DNA from: Loktanella sp. IMCC34160
GTDB lineage: Bacteria > Pseudomonadota > Alphaproteobacteria > Rhodobacterales > Rhodobacteraceae
NCBI RefSeq assembly: GCF_004145845.1
Contig: NZ_SELP01000002.1
Location: 682,001 to 746,000, forward strand
Length of the DNA: 64,000 nucleotides
Direction: 5' to 3'
The translations under genes and the position numbers were made by a program. How positions within the stretch are numbered: position 1 is the stretch's first letter; every line of letters begins with the position of its first letter. Under the pieces are notes generated by a model. That model searched no databases. It worked only from the letters and a program-made list of their open reading frames with translations, and was not told the DNA's origin. Below, in pieces: positions 41,830 through 50,680 of the stretch.

Positions 41830-44097
41830 CTACCGTCCGGCGGCGACCCGCTGATCCGGACGATACCGTGTGTCATCCGCGATCTGGAATCGGCCGTTGC
41901 GCACCTTGCTGATCCGGCCCTCACGCAGCAGCGTGCCGAAGGACCGCAGCCCGTCTTCGCGGCTGAACTCTTCCGGCACGATCTCGCGGACCTTGTTCAT
42001 GATCTGCGGGCGCGAGAAGTCGTCCATGCCCTCCACGAAAGAGGTATAGGCGGCAGCGGCCTCAAGAAGCTCGGCCAGACCGTTGGCGCCGACGCTTTCC
42101 GCGAATTCGGCAAAGTTGTTCGCCTCGTCCCGTTCCCGCGCGGCCGGGGCCGCGGCGGGGCGGCGCGGACGCACCGGGGTGACCGGGGCGCCGGTGGCCG
42201 CGGGGGCGGCCTGTTCCGGGGCATCGACCCGCTGCGACGCGACCAGCTTGAGCGGGGCAGGACGGGGCCGCTCGGTGCGGCGCTCGACCGGACGCTCCGG
42301 CTTGACCGGGGCGGCAGGGCGGGCCGGACGGACAACGCGGCTCAGGTCCTCGCGGAAATTGCGCGCGGCCTTTTCGTCCTGATCGTCTTCGTCGCCCAGC
42401 TGACGGGCGGCCTCGGTTGCGGCGACGGCGGCCTTGAGGTGCGAAATCGCTTCGCGGCGACGGCTGCCATCGGGTTCGGACATCTGGGCATCGGCCCGAG
42501 ACATCAGACGCGACAGGGCGTCGTCGTCCGCCTCCGGCTCGCGTCCCAGAAGGGCCCGGCCCGGACGTTCCTTGGCGGCCACGGGGGCAACCTCGTCTTC
42601 GTCCTCGTCATCGTCGACAAGGTCATTGTCGACAAAGGCGTTGGTCATCTCGTCGTCAAGATCGTCCTCGTCCTCATAGTCATCGGACAGGGCCAGATCT
42701 TCGTCCTCGGCCTCATCCTCTTCGTCCTGTTCAGCCTCGGCAAGATCCGCCAGCAGTTCGGCTTCGTCCTCGTCCGACAGGACGCCATGCGCGATGCTGT
42801 CATAGCTGGAAAACTCGTCGATCCCGTCAAGCGCGGCAAAGTCGATCCCCGACCCCTCGGCCTGATCCTCGACATCGTCCTCGACCGTTTCCGGCGCAGA
42901 GGCGGCGGCGATCACGTCGTCAAGGCGGCCCTCGGCCACGGCGGCGTCATAGTCGCGGCGCGACATGCGCAGAACGCGGGCCGCGATTGCGGGCTGCGGA
43001 GCGGGCGCTTCGTCCAGATCCGAATCCTCGGCATAGACGTCACTGTCGTCTTCGGCCTCGGCTTCGGCGCTCTCTTCGGTCACGGTTTCCAGAACAAGGG
43101 GTTCGGCCTCCTCAACGCTTTCGTCCGCGTCGAAGTCGGCAAGGCTGAAGGCCTCGATCTCAGCGTCGATATCATCATGATCGTCCGCCTCGACCTCGGC
43201 CACCGGCTCTTCCTCGGCGGTGTTCTCTGCGCTGGTCGCGGCCATGACGGCGGCAAGGCGCTCCGCCTCGTCGTCCTCAACCTCGGCCTCAGGCTCGGCC
43301 ATCGGTTCGACCGCGGCCTCTTCCTGACGCAGCAGCGCCTCTTCGAAGGCATCGCTGAAGTCGTCGCCGTCTTCGTCGTCAAAGCTATCGACCACACCCG
43401 ACGACAGATCTTCGGCAAAGTCTTCGGTTTCCGTCACCGGGGCCGTGGACCGACCGACGACCGCGCGGATACGCTGCAGCTTGGCGGCGACGCTTTCGCT
43501 GTCGGGGTGGGCGGGTGCTTCGGCAATGGTCGTGTCGACATCTTCCCAGACCTCGGCCGGTGCGTCCGCTTCGGCAACCTCTGCCTCTGGCGCCACCTCG
43601 GCCATCTCCGGCTCGGGCGTGACCTCAGGGGCGGCGTGTTCTTCCACTACCGGACCGGCGGCCGCGAGCGGTGGGGCCTCATCGGCCCCGGCCTCCGGCC
43701 CGGCAATGGTCCCGGTATCAAAGGCCGTCGCCTCGTCTCCGGTATTCGATGTCTGCGTTGCGGGAACCGCGGGTGCGGGCGGCATCGCCGGGGCCTCTGC
43801 CCGGACAGGCTCGGCCACGGGCTGCGGTGCAGCCTCCAGCGCGCCGGTCGCCCGCAGGACAAGACCCGAGGATTCCATCCGCGCCTCGACCCGGCGTGCG
43901 ATCTCCTTCTCGGCGATCCTCGCCAGCATCTCTGCATCGGGGGTCGGGGGTTCTGCCCCGAAATATCTGTCATCCGCCGCCAGATCGCGGAAATACTCCG
44001 CGATGGCCTTCATCGTGTCGAAGGATTCGTCGAATCCCTCGAGCGTGCACGAGAAGGTGCCATAGGAAACGGTAAGAATCTTATTCGATCCAACCAT
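41830..44097 (-). CDS. Large acidic protein with conserved termini, unknown function
   Basis: A 755-residue protein without signal peptide or membrane helix. Residues about 4-72 form a compact alpha/beta module (NKILTVSYGTFSCTLEGFDE, then AIAEYFRDLAADDRYFGAEP). Residues about 80-560 are very low in complexity, rich in Asp, Glu and Ala with runs of up to nine acidic residues. Residues about 590-655 form a basic, Pro-rich block (RPARPAAPVKPERPVERRTE). The last 100 residues are predicted-helical and conserved-looking (FAEFAESVGANGLAELLEAAA ... RNGRFQIADDTRY). I do not recognise a named family. The ATG at 44097 gives the clean module; an upstream TTG exists. Codon use matches neighbours. Confidence 0.7.
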   Translation of the reverse strand: MVGSNKILTVSYGTFSCTLEGFDESFDTMKAIAEYFRDLAADDRYFGAEPPTPDAEMLARIAEKEIARRVEARMESSGLVLRATGALEAAPQPVAEPVRAEAPAMPPAPAVPATQTSNTGDEATAFDTGTIAGPEAGADEAPPLAAAGPVVEEHAAPEVTPEPEMAEVAPEAEVAEADAPAEVWEDVDTTIAEAPAHPDSESVAAKLQRIRAVVGRSTAPVTETEDFAEDLSSGVVDSFDDEDGDDFSDAFEEALLRQEEAAVEPMAEPEAEVEDDEAERLAAVMAATSAENTAEEEPVAEVEADDHDDIDAEIEAFSLADFDADESVEEAEPLVLETVTEESAEAEAEDDSDVYAEDSDLDEAPAPQPAIAARVLRMSRRDYDAAVAEGRLDDVIAAASAPETVEDDVEDQAEGSGIDFAALDGIDEFSSYDSIAHGVLSDEDEAELLADLAEAEQDEEDEAEDEDLALSDDYEDEDDLDDEMTNAFVDNDLVDDDEDEDEVAPVAAKERPGRALLGREPEADDDALSRLMSRADAQMSEPDGSRRREAISHLKAAVAATEAARQLGDEDDQDEKAARNFREDLSRVVRPARPAAPVKPERPVERRTERPRPAPLKLVASQRVDAPEQAAPAATGAPVTPVRPRRPAAAPAARERDEANNFAEFAESVGANGLAELLEAAAAYTSFVEGMDDFSRPQIMNKVREIVPEEFSREDGLRSFGTLLREGRISKVRNGRFQIADDTRYRPDQRVAAGR

Positions 44098-44245
44098 GTT
44101 TTGCTCGCTTTCTCCCCAGCCCAGCGACGTTTTGTTTACCAGCAATTGGTTCGCAATCGGGAACGGAATAGGGTTATTGGGGGTATTATTTCATGACCCT
44201 TTTGGGGAATGTCGCCAAATCGGGATCAATGGGGCAAAGGCGTAA

Positions 44246-44905
44246 ATGATTGTTTCATCTCAGGCCGCAGTAACGCTTGTCGGTGGAGGCCATTGTGGCC
44301 CGACGGATATTAACAGCGCCTTGCGCCATGCGCCAAACCTCGTGGCTGCTGATGGCGGGGCCGGGCGGGTCCTTGCCGAAGGGTTGCGACCCAAGGCCGT
44401 GATCGGTGACATGGACAGCCTGAGCGCAGAGGCGCGCGCGGCTTTTGCCGACCTGCTGCAGATTGTCCCCGAACAGGACACAACCGATTTCGAGAAGTGC
44501 CTGACCCGCATCGACGCCCCCTTGATCCTTGGGGTCGGGTTTCTGGGCGGCCGCGTGGACCATGAATTGGCGGTGTTCAACACGATGGCCCGTCACGCCG
44601 ACCGGGCCATCGTTCTGCTGGGCAGTGATGATTGCCTCTGCTGTCTGCCCCCGGCCCTGACGCTGGACCTGCCTGCCCGAACGCGGCTGTCGCTGATGCC
44701 GCTTGGCACGGCGCGGGTCTGGTCGTCCGGCCTGCGCTGGGATCTGTCCGGGCAGGACATGGCGCCGGACGGGTTCCTGTCGATCTCAAACGAAGTGGCC
44801 GGGCCTGTTACCCTACGAAGCGAAGGGCCGGTCCTGCTGATCACGCCGCGGGCGGCGCTTGCCCCGGTTGTGGCTGCCGTGACAGCCGCCGTTCCCGCGC
44901 GATGA
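44246..44905 (+). CDS. thiN: Thiamine pyrophosphokinase
   Basis: A 219-residue protein with the TPK N-terminal nucleotide and Mg sites: VAADGGAGRVL (about residues 33-43), GDMDSLS and the DTTDFEKCL motif (about 78-86), and a C-terminal beta-sandwich. It makes thiamine pyrophosphate from thiamine and ATP. It is divergent from the acidic-protein gene and its last 65 bases overlap the convergent DMT transporter gene. The specific identity as TPK rather than a related phosphotransferase is well supported by the GDMDS and DxTDxEK boxes. Confidence 0.85.
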   Translation: MIVSSQAAVTLVGGGHCGPTDINSALRHAPNLVAADGGAGRVLAEGLRPKAVIGDMDSLSAEARAAFADLLQIVPEQDTTDFEKCLTRIDAPLILGVGFLGGRVDHELAVFNTMARHADRAIVLLGSDDCLCCLPPALTLDLPARTRLSLMPLGTARVWSSGLRWDLSGQDMAPDGFLSISNEVAGPVTLRSEGPVLLITPRAALAPVVAAVTAAVPAR

Positions 44906-45758
44906 TGTAAAGCCCGGCGCCGATTGTCACGCTTATCCCAAGGGCGGCCAGCCCATTGGGCAGATCGCGGAAGATCAACCAGCCGATCAAAGTGCCAAAG
45001 GGGATTTCCAGATATTGCATCGGCGCCAGTGTGGCCGAAGGCGCGAAGCGCAGCGACCATGTCATCAACAGATGCGCCAGCGTCCCGATCAGCCCCAGCG
45101 CCAGCACCATGCCCAGACCCGCGCCGCCGACCCCGGCAAGGGACAGCGGCGGCCAGTCCGGGAACACCAGCGCGACCGGCCCGAGAACCGCCAGCGCCAT
45201 GGCGCCCGACACCGCCTGCATCGACACAGGGTCCACGTCCTTGGCCATCATCCGCGTCACAAGCATGAAGCCGACAAAGGTGACCGCCACCCCCAGCGGC
45301 AAGAGCGCGGGCCAGCCCACGGCGGCGAAATTCGGCTGAATCACCAGAAGCGTCCCGGCGAACCCCACCGCGCAGGCCCCCAGCCGGTGCGGGCCCACCT
45401 CCTCGCCCAGAAACAGCCAGCCCGCCAGCAGCATCAGGAAAGGCATGACAAAGGCAATCGCCAGCGCGTCCGCCAGCGGCAGATATTTCAGGGCGGAAAA
45501 CATCATCGCGATCCCGGCGATATGCAGAACCGTCCGAACCGCGATCAGCGACAACAGCCTGCGCCCCGCCGGAATGGGCAGGCGAAACATCAAAGCAAGT
45601 GGAAACAGGAACAGGGCTTGCGCGCCAAAGCGGATCATCACCATCGCGCCCACGGACATCACCGACCCAAGCAGTTTCGCAATCGCGTCCCCCATGGGCG
45701 CGAGGATGCAAAACCCCACCATCAGGAGCATGCCAAGGAAAGGACGATCCGCCTGCAT
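44841..45758 (-). CDS. EamA/DMT-family transporter 1
   Basis: A 305-residue inner-membrane protein of ten hydrophobic segments, the drug/metabolite transporter fold with two EamA repeats. Typical RhaT/YdcZ-like segments include LADALAIAFVMPFLMLLAGWLFLGEEVG and RFAPSATLAPMQYLEIPFGTLIGWLIF. The substrate (metabolite or amino acid export) cannot be judged. It has a basic C-terminal tail and its 3' end overlaps thiN by 65 bases. The next gene upstream on the same strand is a paralogue. Confidence 0.85.
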   Translation of the reverse strand: MQADRPFLGMLLMVGFCILAPMGDAIAKLLGSVMSVGAMVMIRFGAQALFLFPLALMFRLPIPAGRRLLSLIAVRTVLHIAGIAMMFSALKYLPLADALAIAFVMPFLMLLAGWLFLGEEVGPHRLGACAVGFAGTLLVIQPNFAAVGWPALLPLGVAVTFVGFMLVTRMMAKDVDPVSMQAVSGAMALAVLGPVALVFPDWPPLSLAGVGGAGLGMVLALGLIGTLAHLLMTWSLRFAPSATLAPMQYLEIPFGTLIGWLIFRDLPNGLAALGISVTIGAGLYIIARERRLSRQPQPGQAPPAA

Positions 45759-45767
45759 AGGCGCAGG

Positions 45768-46706
45768 CTATGCGCGCGGCCGCCTTGGGGCAACGGCCGG
45801 AAGGGTCACCGACCCGCGCCGCGCGTTCACCCGTTCCCGATGGATGATGTAAAGGCCGGACAGGACGATGATCCCGATCCCGGTCCAGGTCAGCGCATTG
45901 GGGAAGTCGCTGAAGATCACATAGCCAAGGATCGCCGCGCTGACGATTTCAAGATAATGCAGCGGCGCAAGCGTGGCCGAAGGCGCGAAACGCAGCGCGA
46001 AGGTCATCATCAGATGCGACACCGCCGCCGCCGCGCCGACCCCGAACAGCCAGACCCACTCCAGCCCGTCGGGCATCTGCGGGTCCAGCGTTGGCCAATG
46101 GGCCCAGTCGGCCAGCACCAGCACCGGGATGCAGATCACCATGGCGACCGTTGCCGTGTGATATTGCATCGCGACCGGATGCATCTGTTTGCCAAGGCTG
46201 CGGGTGACCAGCATGTAGGCCGCAAAGGAAAACGCCGTACCCAGCGGGAACAGCGCGACCAGCCCGAAGGCCACAAGGCTGGGCTGGATCACCAGAAGCG
46301 ATCCGCAAAACCCAACGACCGAGGCCCCGATCCGCCGCGCGCCCACCTCGTCGCCAAAGATGACCCGGCCGAGGATCAGCAGGATGAAGGGTTCGACGAA
46401 GGCAATGGCCAGCGCGTCGGCGATGGGCATGACCTGCACCGCCGCGACAAAGCAATAGGTCGACAGGATCAGGAACACCGCCCGCAGGATCAACCGGCCC
46501 AGAACCCCCGGCCCCATCCGCACCCCCTGCCCCATCCACAGGCAGACCGGCAGCATCAGCGCCGCCTGCACCACGAAACGGGCCGTGGTGATCTGGCCCA
46601 CCGGCAGGGTCTGCGCGGCCAGCTTCGACGCCACGTCGATCAGCGGCGCGGTCACGCAAAAGCCCAGCATCAGGGCGACACCAAGAAGGATACGATCGCT
46701 ATTCAT
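45768..46706 (-). CDS. EamA/DMT-family transporter 2 (tandem paralogue)
   Basis: A 312-residue DMT-family transporter of ten hydrophobic segments. It shares blocks such as ADALAIAFVEPFILLILG, LLVIQPSLVAFG and RFAPSATLAPLHYLEIVSAA with transporter 1, starting nine bases upstream, so the two look like a tandem duplication that has diverged. The chosen ATG (MNSDRILLGVALM) gives the right N-terminal helix; a longer frame upstream would add a basic leader. Divergent from the nitroreductase gene by 124 bases. Confidence 0.85.
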   Translation of the reverse strand: MNSDRILLGVALMLGFCVTAPLIDVASKLAAQTLPVGQITTARFVVQAALMLPVCLWMGQGVRMGPGVLGRLILRAVFLILSTYCFVAAVQVMPIADALAIAFVEPFILLILGRVIFGDEVGARRIGASVVGFCGSLLVIQPSLVAFGLVALFPLGTAFSFAAYMLVTRSLGKQMHPVAMQYHTATVAMVICIPVLVLADWAHWPTLDPQMPDGLEWVWLFGVGAAAAVSHLMMTFALRFAPSATLAPLHYLEIVSAAILGYVIFSDFPNALTWTGIGIIVLSGLYIIHRERVNARRGSVTLPAVAPRRPRA

Positions 46707-46830
46707 GCCCCCCGGATAGGAGGCGGGCTTGACCCCGTCCATCCTGAAACCGACATCCCCGATCCCAAGTGATTGCACCGCGCCGATTTTCCGGCCACGA
46801 TCCCAGCAACCACGGATCAGGAGACCCCCG

Positions 46831-47523
46831 ATGTTCGCCCGCGAAAAGATCAACTATGCACCGATCCCCCTGCCCGACCGCGCCAATTTGACCGATGACG
46901 AGATGATCGCAGCGGCCCGCGCCTTCTATGACCAGATGAAGAAACGCCATTCGGTGCGGGATTTCTGCGACCGGCCCGTGCCGCGACAGGTGATCGAGGA
47001 TTGCGTGCGCACCGCCGGGTCCGCCCCGTCTGGCGCCAACCACCAGCCCTGGCATTTCGTTGCCATTTCAAACCCGGCGATCAAGGCGCAGATTCGCGCG
47101 GCGGCCGAGGAAGAGGAAAAGAAATTCTACGAAGGCGGCGGCGGTGACGAGTGGATCAAGGCGCTGGAACCGATCGGAACCAATGCCGATAAACCGCATC
47201 TGGATATCGCGCCCTGGCTGATCGTGATCTTCGCCCAACGCTGGGGCGAATTCGATGACGGCACCCGCTACAAGAACTACTACGTTCCCGAAAGCACCGG
47301 GATCGCCACCGGGTTTCTTCTGGCCGCGCTGCATCAGGCGGGGTTGGTGTCGTTGACCCATACGCCCAATCCGATGAGCTTCCTCAACGACCTTCTGGGC
47401 CGCCCGAAGTCGGAAAAACCGATCATGATCGTCGCGGTCGGGCACCCGTCGGACGACGCGACCGTGCCCTCTGTCGCCAAGCTGAAGAAGCCGCTGGACG
47501 AGATCCTGACCGTCGCCGACTGA
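46831..47523 (+). CDS. Nitroreductase-family flavoprotein
   Basis: A 230-residue FMN-dependent nitroreductase-family enzyme. The N-terminal basic loop KKRHSVRDFCDRPVPRQV (about residues 33-50) and APSGANHQPWHFV (about 68-80) are the FMN-binding blocks. The remainder includes YYVPESTGIATGFLLAALHQAGL, close to the iodotyrosine-deiodinase-like branch. It would be a cytosolic NAD(P)H-flavin reductase. The substrate is unknown. The ATG is preferred to an upstream TTG that would add 34 unrelated residues. Confidence 0.8.
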   Translation: MFAREKINYAPIPLPDRANLTDDEMIAAARAFYDQMKKRHSVRDFCDRPVPRQVIEDCVRTAGSAPSGANHQPWHFVAISNPAIKAQIRAAAEEEEKKFYEGGGGDEWIKALEPIGTNADKPHLDIAPWLIVIFAQRWGEFDDGTRYKNYYVPESTGIATGFLLAALHQAGLVSLTHTPNPMSFLNDLLGRPKSEKPIMIVAVGHPSDDATVPSVAKLKKPLDEILTVAD

Positions 47524-47597
47524 CCCGCCGCGACATATCCCACCGTTGACACGCGCGGTTTGCCCGGCCAAAGGTCGGGCAACCTGACGGAGCACCG

Positions 47598-49154
47598 ATG
47601 ACAGACGCACCTGCCGATATCCCGCCAGAAGAATTCAATGAATGGGGGCCGTTTGGACGGCCGATCTTCGACGATCCGCAGGCGCGGGCGCTGTCGCGCG
47701 TGGGCGTGGTCGATGTCGGTTCGAACTCTGTCCGGCTTGTGGTGTTCGACGGGGCCGCGCGCAGCCCCGCCTATTTCTACAACGAAAAGATCATGTGCGC
47801 CCTTGGCGCGGGATTGCAGGAAACCGGACGGCTGAACCCCGAAGGCCGGGTGCGGGCGTTGAACGCGATCCGCCGTTTCGCGGCCCTTGCCGAGGGGATG
47901 GGCATCGCCCCCCTGACCGCCGTGGCCACCGCCGCCGTGCGCGAGGCCACCGACGGGGCCGAGTTCCGGGCCGAGGTGGAACGCGAAACCGGCATCCGCC
48001 TTTATGTAATCGACGGCGAGGAAGAGGCGCGGCTGTCGGCGCAGGGGGTTCTTCTGGGCTGGCCGGGGTCCTATGGGCTTGTTTGCGATATCGGCGGCTC
48101 GTCAATGGAACTGGCCGATCTTGAGAACGGCGAGGTGGGGCACCGCCTGACGTCGCCGCTGGGGCCTCTGAAGCTGCGCGGCTTTGCCTCCAAGAAGGCG
48201 CTCAAGGCCCATGTCCGGCAGATCATGCTGGACCTGCACGACCGGATGGGCAACGAGACCGGCAAGCGGCTGTTCCTAGTGGGCGGCAGTTGGCGGGCCA
48301 TCGCCCGGGTCGATATGGAACGGCGGGGCTATCCGCTGACCGTGCTGCACGAATACCGGATGACGAAACAACAGGTCGCGGCGACCGGCGAGTATATCAG
48401 CGTCAGCAACCTTGAAACCCTGCGCGGGCGCACCGGCACCTCGGCCGACCGGATGGCGCTGGTGCCCATCGCATCAGTCGTGCTGCGCGAGTTGGTCAAC
48501 ACCTTCAAGCCCAAGGACATCACCATTTCCTCCTACGGGATTCGCGAAGGGATGCTGTATCAGCAGATGCCGCAGGAATTGCGGATGCGCGACCCGTTGA
48601 TCGAGGCCTGCCGCTTTGCCGAGGCGAAGGATGCCCGCCTGCCGGGCTTCGGCAAAACGCTGTATGATTTTGTCTCGCCGCTGTTTCCCCGCGCCGATTG
48701 GCAAAAACAGCGGATCATCAAGGCCGCCTGCCTGCTGCATGACGTGACCTGGCGGGCGCACCCCGACTACCGGGACGAGGCAGCGTTCGACAACGTGACC
48801 CGCGCCAACCTTGGCGGGCTGAAGCACCGGGAACGGGTGTTCCTCGGCCTTGCGCTGCTGCACCGCTATACCAACAAACGCGAAGGATCGCGGTTTGAAC
48901 CGATCTTTCAACTGCTCGAAGCCGAACGCCAGCGAGAGGCGGAGGTGCTGGGCAAGGCCATGCGGCTGGGTGCGATGTTGTGGCTGCAAGCCGATGAACC
49001 GCCGGGCGTCCTGAAATGGAAGCCCAAGAAACGGCACCTTATCCTTGAACTGACCGACCACGCCCGCCCCTTGTTCGGCGAAGTGGCCGAGGCGCGACTG
49101 AACGCGCTGGCCAGCGCGCTGAACGCCACATCCGAGGTGAAGTTTGAAAGCTAG
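47598..49154 (+). CDS. Ppx/GppA-family phosphatase
   Basis: A 518-residue sugar-kinase/HSP70-actin-fold protein. The N-terminal phosphate motif is VGVVDVGSNSVRLVVFDG (about residues 35-52), the second phosphate loop is CDIGGSSMEL (about 158-167), and the C-terminal HD-like helical part (about 330-510) includes the conserved RIIKAACLLHDVTWRAHP. Such proteins hydrolyse polyphosphate or pppGpp and so connect to stringent response. Exopolyphosphatase versus guanosine pentaphosphatase cannot be fixed by sequence. Confidence 0.85.
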   Translation: MTDAPADIPPEEFNEWGPFGRPIFDDPQARALSRVGVVDVGSNSVRLVVFDGAARSPAYFYNEKIMCALGAGLQETGRLNPEGRVRALNAIRRFAALAEGMGIAPLTAVATAAVREATDGAEFRAEVERETGIRLYVIDGEEEARLSAQGVLLGWPGSYGLVCDIGGSSMELADLENGEVGHRLTSPLGPLKLRGFASKKALKAHVRQIMLDLHDRMGNETGKRLFLVGGSWRAIARVDMERRGYPLTVLHEYRMTKQQVAATGEYISVSNLETLRGRTGTSADRMALVPIASVVLRELVNTFKPKDITISSYGIREGMLYQQMPQELRMRDPLIEACRFAEAKDARLPGFGKTLYDFVSPLFPRADWQKQRIIKAACLLHDVTWRAHPDYRDEAAFDNVTRANLGGLKHRERVFLGLALLHRYTNKREGSRFEPIFQLLEAERQREAEVLGKAMRLGAMLWLQADEPPGVLKWKPKKRHLILELTDHARPLFGEVAEARLNALASALNATSEVKFES

Positions 49155-49220
49155 GGTCTGTCGTCCTGATTTAACGGCGGCGCGACCGGGCTGAGGGAGC
49201 GGTCCGGACGTTTCCCCGCG

Positions 49221-49601
49221 TCAAAGGTCGATTTCTTCCCCCTCAGGCGGCACCCAGTACGGCGCGTCGGCCCGGCGTCGCAGGATGATGTCGCCGTTGG
49301 GCAGCACTTCGGGCGGGTGGTAGTTTGAAAAACTGTCCACGGTTTCCAGAAGCTCGATCAGGGCCGGGCCCATCTCAACCGCCAGTTCCCGGAAGGCGGG
49401 GCGCAGTTCCTCGGCCAGACCTTCGAATTCCTCGATGGCCGGTTCCATCTCTTCCATAATGCCCTTCAGGATCAGGCGCGCGCCCTCCTCCATCAGGGAA
49501 AACCCGTCTTCCTCTGTCTCCTCAGCCTCTTGCGCGGGCAGGCCCACGGGCAGCAGGGACAAGGACAGGGCGAAGGCGGCGCTGGGTATGATCCGTTTCA
49601 T
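49221..49601 (-). CDS. Small exported acidic helical protein, unknown
   Basis: A 126-residue protein with a signal peptide (MKRIIPSAAFALSLSLLPVG, cleavage near LPAQEA) and a mature part that is a long Glu-rich amphipathic helix (about residues 27-85), then YHPPEVLPNGDIILRRR and a C-terminal acidic tail. I know no function; similar short proteins in Rhodobacterales are often labelled hypothetical. The chosen ATG gives the signal peptide; a longer frame upstream adds a basic leader. Confidence 0.7.
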   Translation of the reverse strand: MKRIIPSAAFALSLSLLPVGLPAQEAEETEEDGFSLMEEGARLILKGIMEEMEPAIEEFEGLAEELRPAFRELAVEMGPALIELLETVDSFSNYHPPEVLPNGDIILRRRADAPYWVPPEGEEIDL

Positions 49602-49639
49602 GGGACCAATATAGGGGCACCCCTGCCCCCGCCCAAGGG

Positions 49640-50665
49640 TCAAAGGTCGATATCGATCGACACCGGGAAATGGTCCGAGGCGATCAGCAGAGACTCGCGC
49701 AGGGCGGGGTCTTCGTAACAGCGGCAATCGTCGAACGGGTGCCAGATGCGCCATTCCGGCCCGATCCGTTCCAACCCCGGCGAGACCATCACGTAATCCA
49801 ACAGCGCCGAGAGGTAGCGCCCGTCATGTGGCAGGCGGAAGCGCGCGGTGGTCGGCATCGCACCCACCCGCTGACCAAGTGCCATCTTGGCGTGGGGGTC
49901 AAACAGGGTCGTCGCGCCGTTTTCCCCCAGAACGATCTCGATGCTCGACCGGCCGAACAGCTTTTCATATTCATCCAGCCCCGGCCCATCGTTGAAATCG
50001 CCCAGAACGATCAGGTCTTCGCCCGCTTCCAGATGTTGTTCGACGCGCTGACGCAGCCAGATGCATTGGGCCAGCTGCTTGCGTCGGTTCTCGATCGACA
50101 CGCGCATGATCTCTTCGCGGCTGCGGGCACCGTGGGGGGCCTTGGATTTGGCATGGACCCCGATCAGGCGAAACTCGCGCCCCGCCGTGGTGCGGGCGGC
50201 AACCTCCAGCGGTGGTTTCGACCAGCGGATCAGATCCGGGTCGGCGTCCACGTCCAGATCAATCCGAAACACGCTGTCGAAGCGGGGCGCGTGACGGTCG
50301 CCCTTCTTGCCGGTCTCATCGCCCTGCGGGTCGTGATAAACCACCAGCCGATCCGGATCATAAAGCAGCATGATCTCCTGCTGGGTGTCGTTCTGAAATC
50401 CGATCAGGGCCTTCCGCGCCCGCAGATCGAACCGCGCGGCGAAGTTTTCCAGCGCGGCGACCCCGTCACGGCCCCGGTGCACATCAGGGGCTTCGATCAC
50501 CATGACCGCGTCGGCGTCCAGTGCGGTGAACACATGGCCCAAGGCCGCGATTTGTTCGTCCCGGCGCACGTCCTGACGGCCCGACCATGTGTGATCCTCG
50601 ATCAGCTTGCCGGTGTCGTCGAACAGATTGTCGAACCATTCGACGTTATAGGTCGCGATGCGCAT
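49640..50665 (-). CDS. Endonuclease/exonuclease/phosphatase-family protein
   Basis: A 341-residue protein of the EEP superfamily. The N-terminal MRIATYNVEWFDNL, the metal Glu in AVMVIEAPDV, the core LIVLGDFNDGPGLDEYE (about residues 216-232) and the C-terminal SDHFPVSIDI carry the metal and catalytic residues. There is no signal peptide. It is not an exonuclease III (which is at 26200); the substrate could be DNA, a phospholipid or inositol phosphate. Confidence 0.78.
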   Translation of the reverse strand: MRIATYNVEWFDNLFDDTGKLIEDHTWSGRQDVRRDEQIAALGHVFTALDADAVMVIEAPDVHRGRDGVAALENFAARFDLRARKALIGFQNDTQQEIMLLYDPDRLVVYHDPQGDETGKKGDRHAPRFDSVFRIDLDVDADPDLIRWSKPPLEVAARTTAGREFRLIGVHAKSKAPHGARSREEIMRVSIENRRKQLAQCIWLRQRVEQHLEAGEDLIVLGDFNDGPGLDEYEKLFGRSSIEIVLGENGATTLFDPHAKMALGQRVGAMPTTARFRLPHDGRYLSALLDYVMVSPGLERIGPEWRIWHPFDDCRCYEDPALRESLLIASDHFPVSIDIDL

Positions 50666-50680
50666 TCCGCCCCCTTTCGG

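Noticed and set aside
42439-44196. A 585-codon plus-strand frame over the acidic protein
   Set aside because: It is antisense to Asp/Glu-rich repeats and reads as hydrophobic Val/Ile/Leu and Gly runs, a simple consequence of reversing GAC, GAG and GAT codons.
45015-46772. A 585-codon plus-strand frame over the DMT transporters
   Set aside because: It is antisense to two transporters and shows Arg/His/Gln-rich low-complexity with no start signals or motifs.
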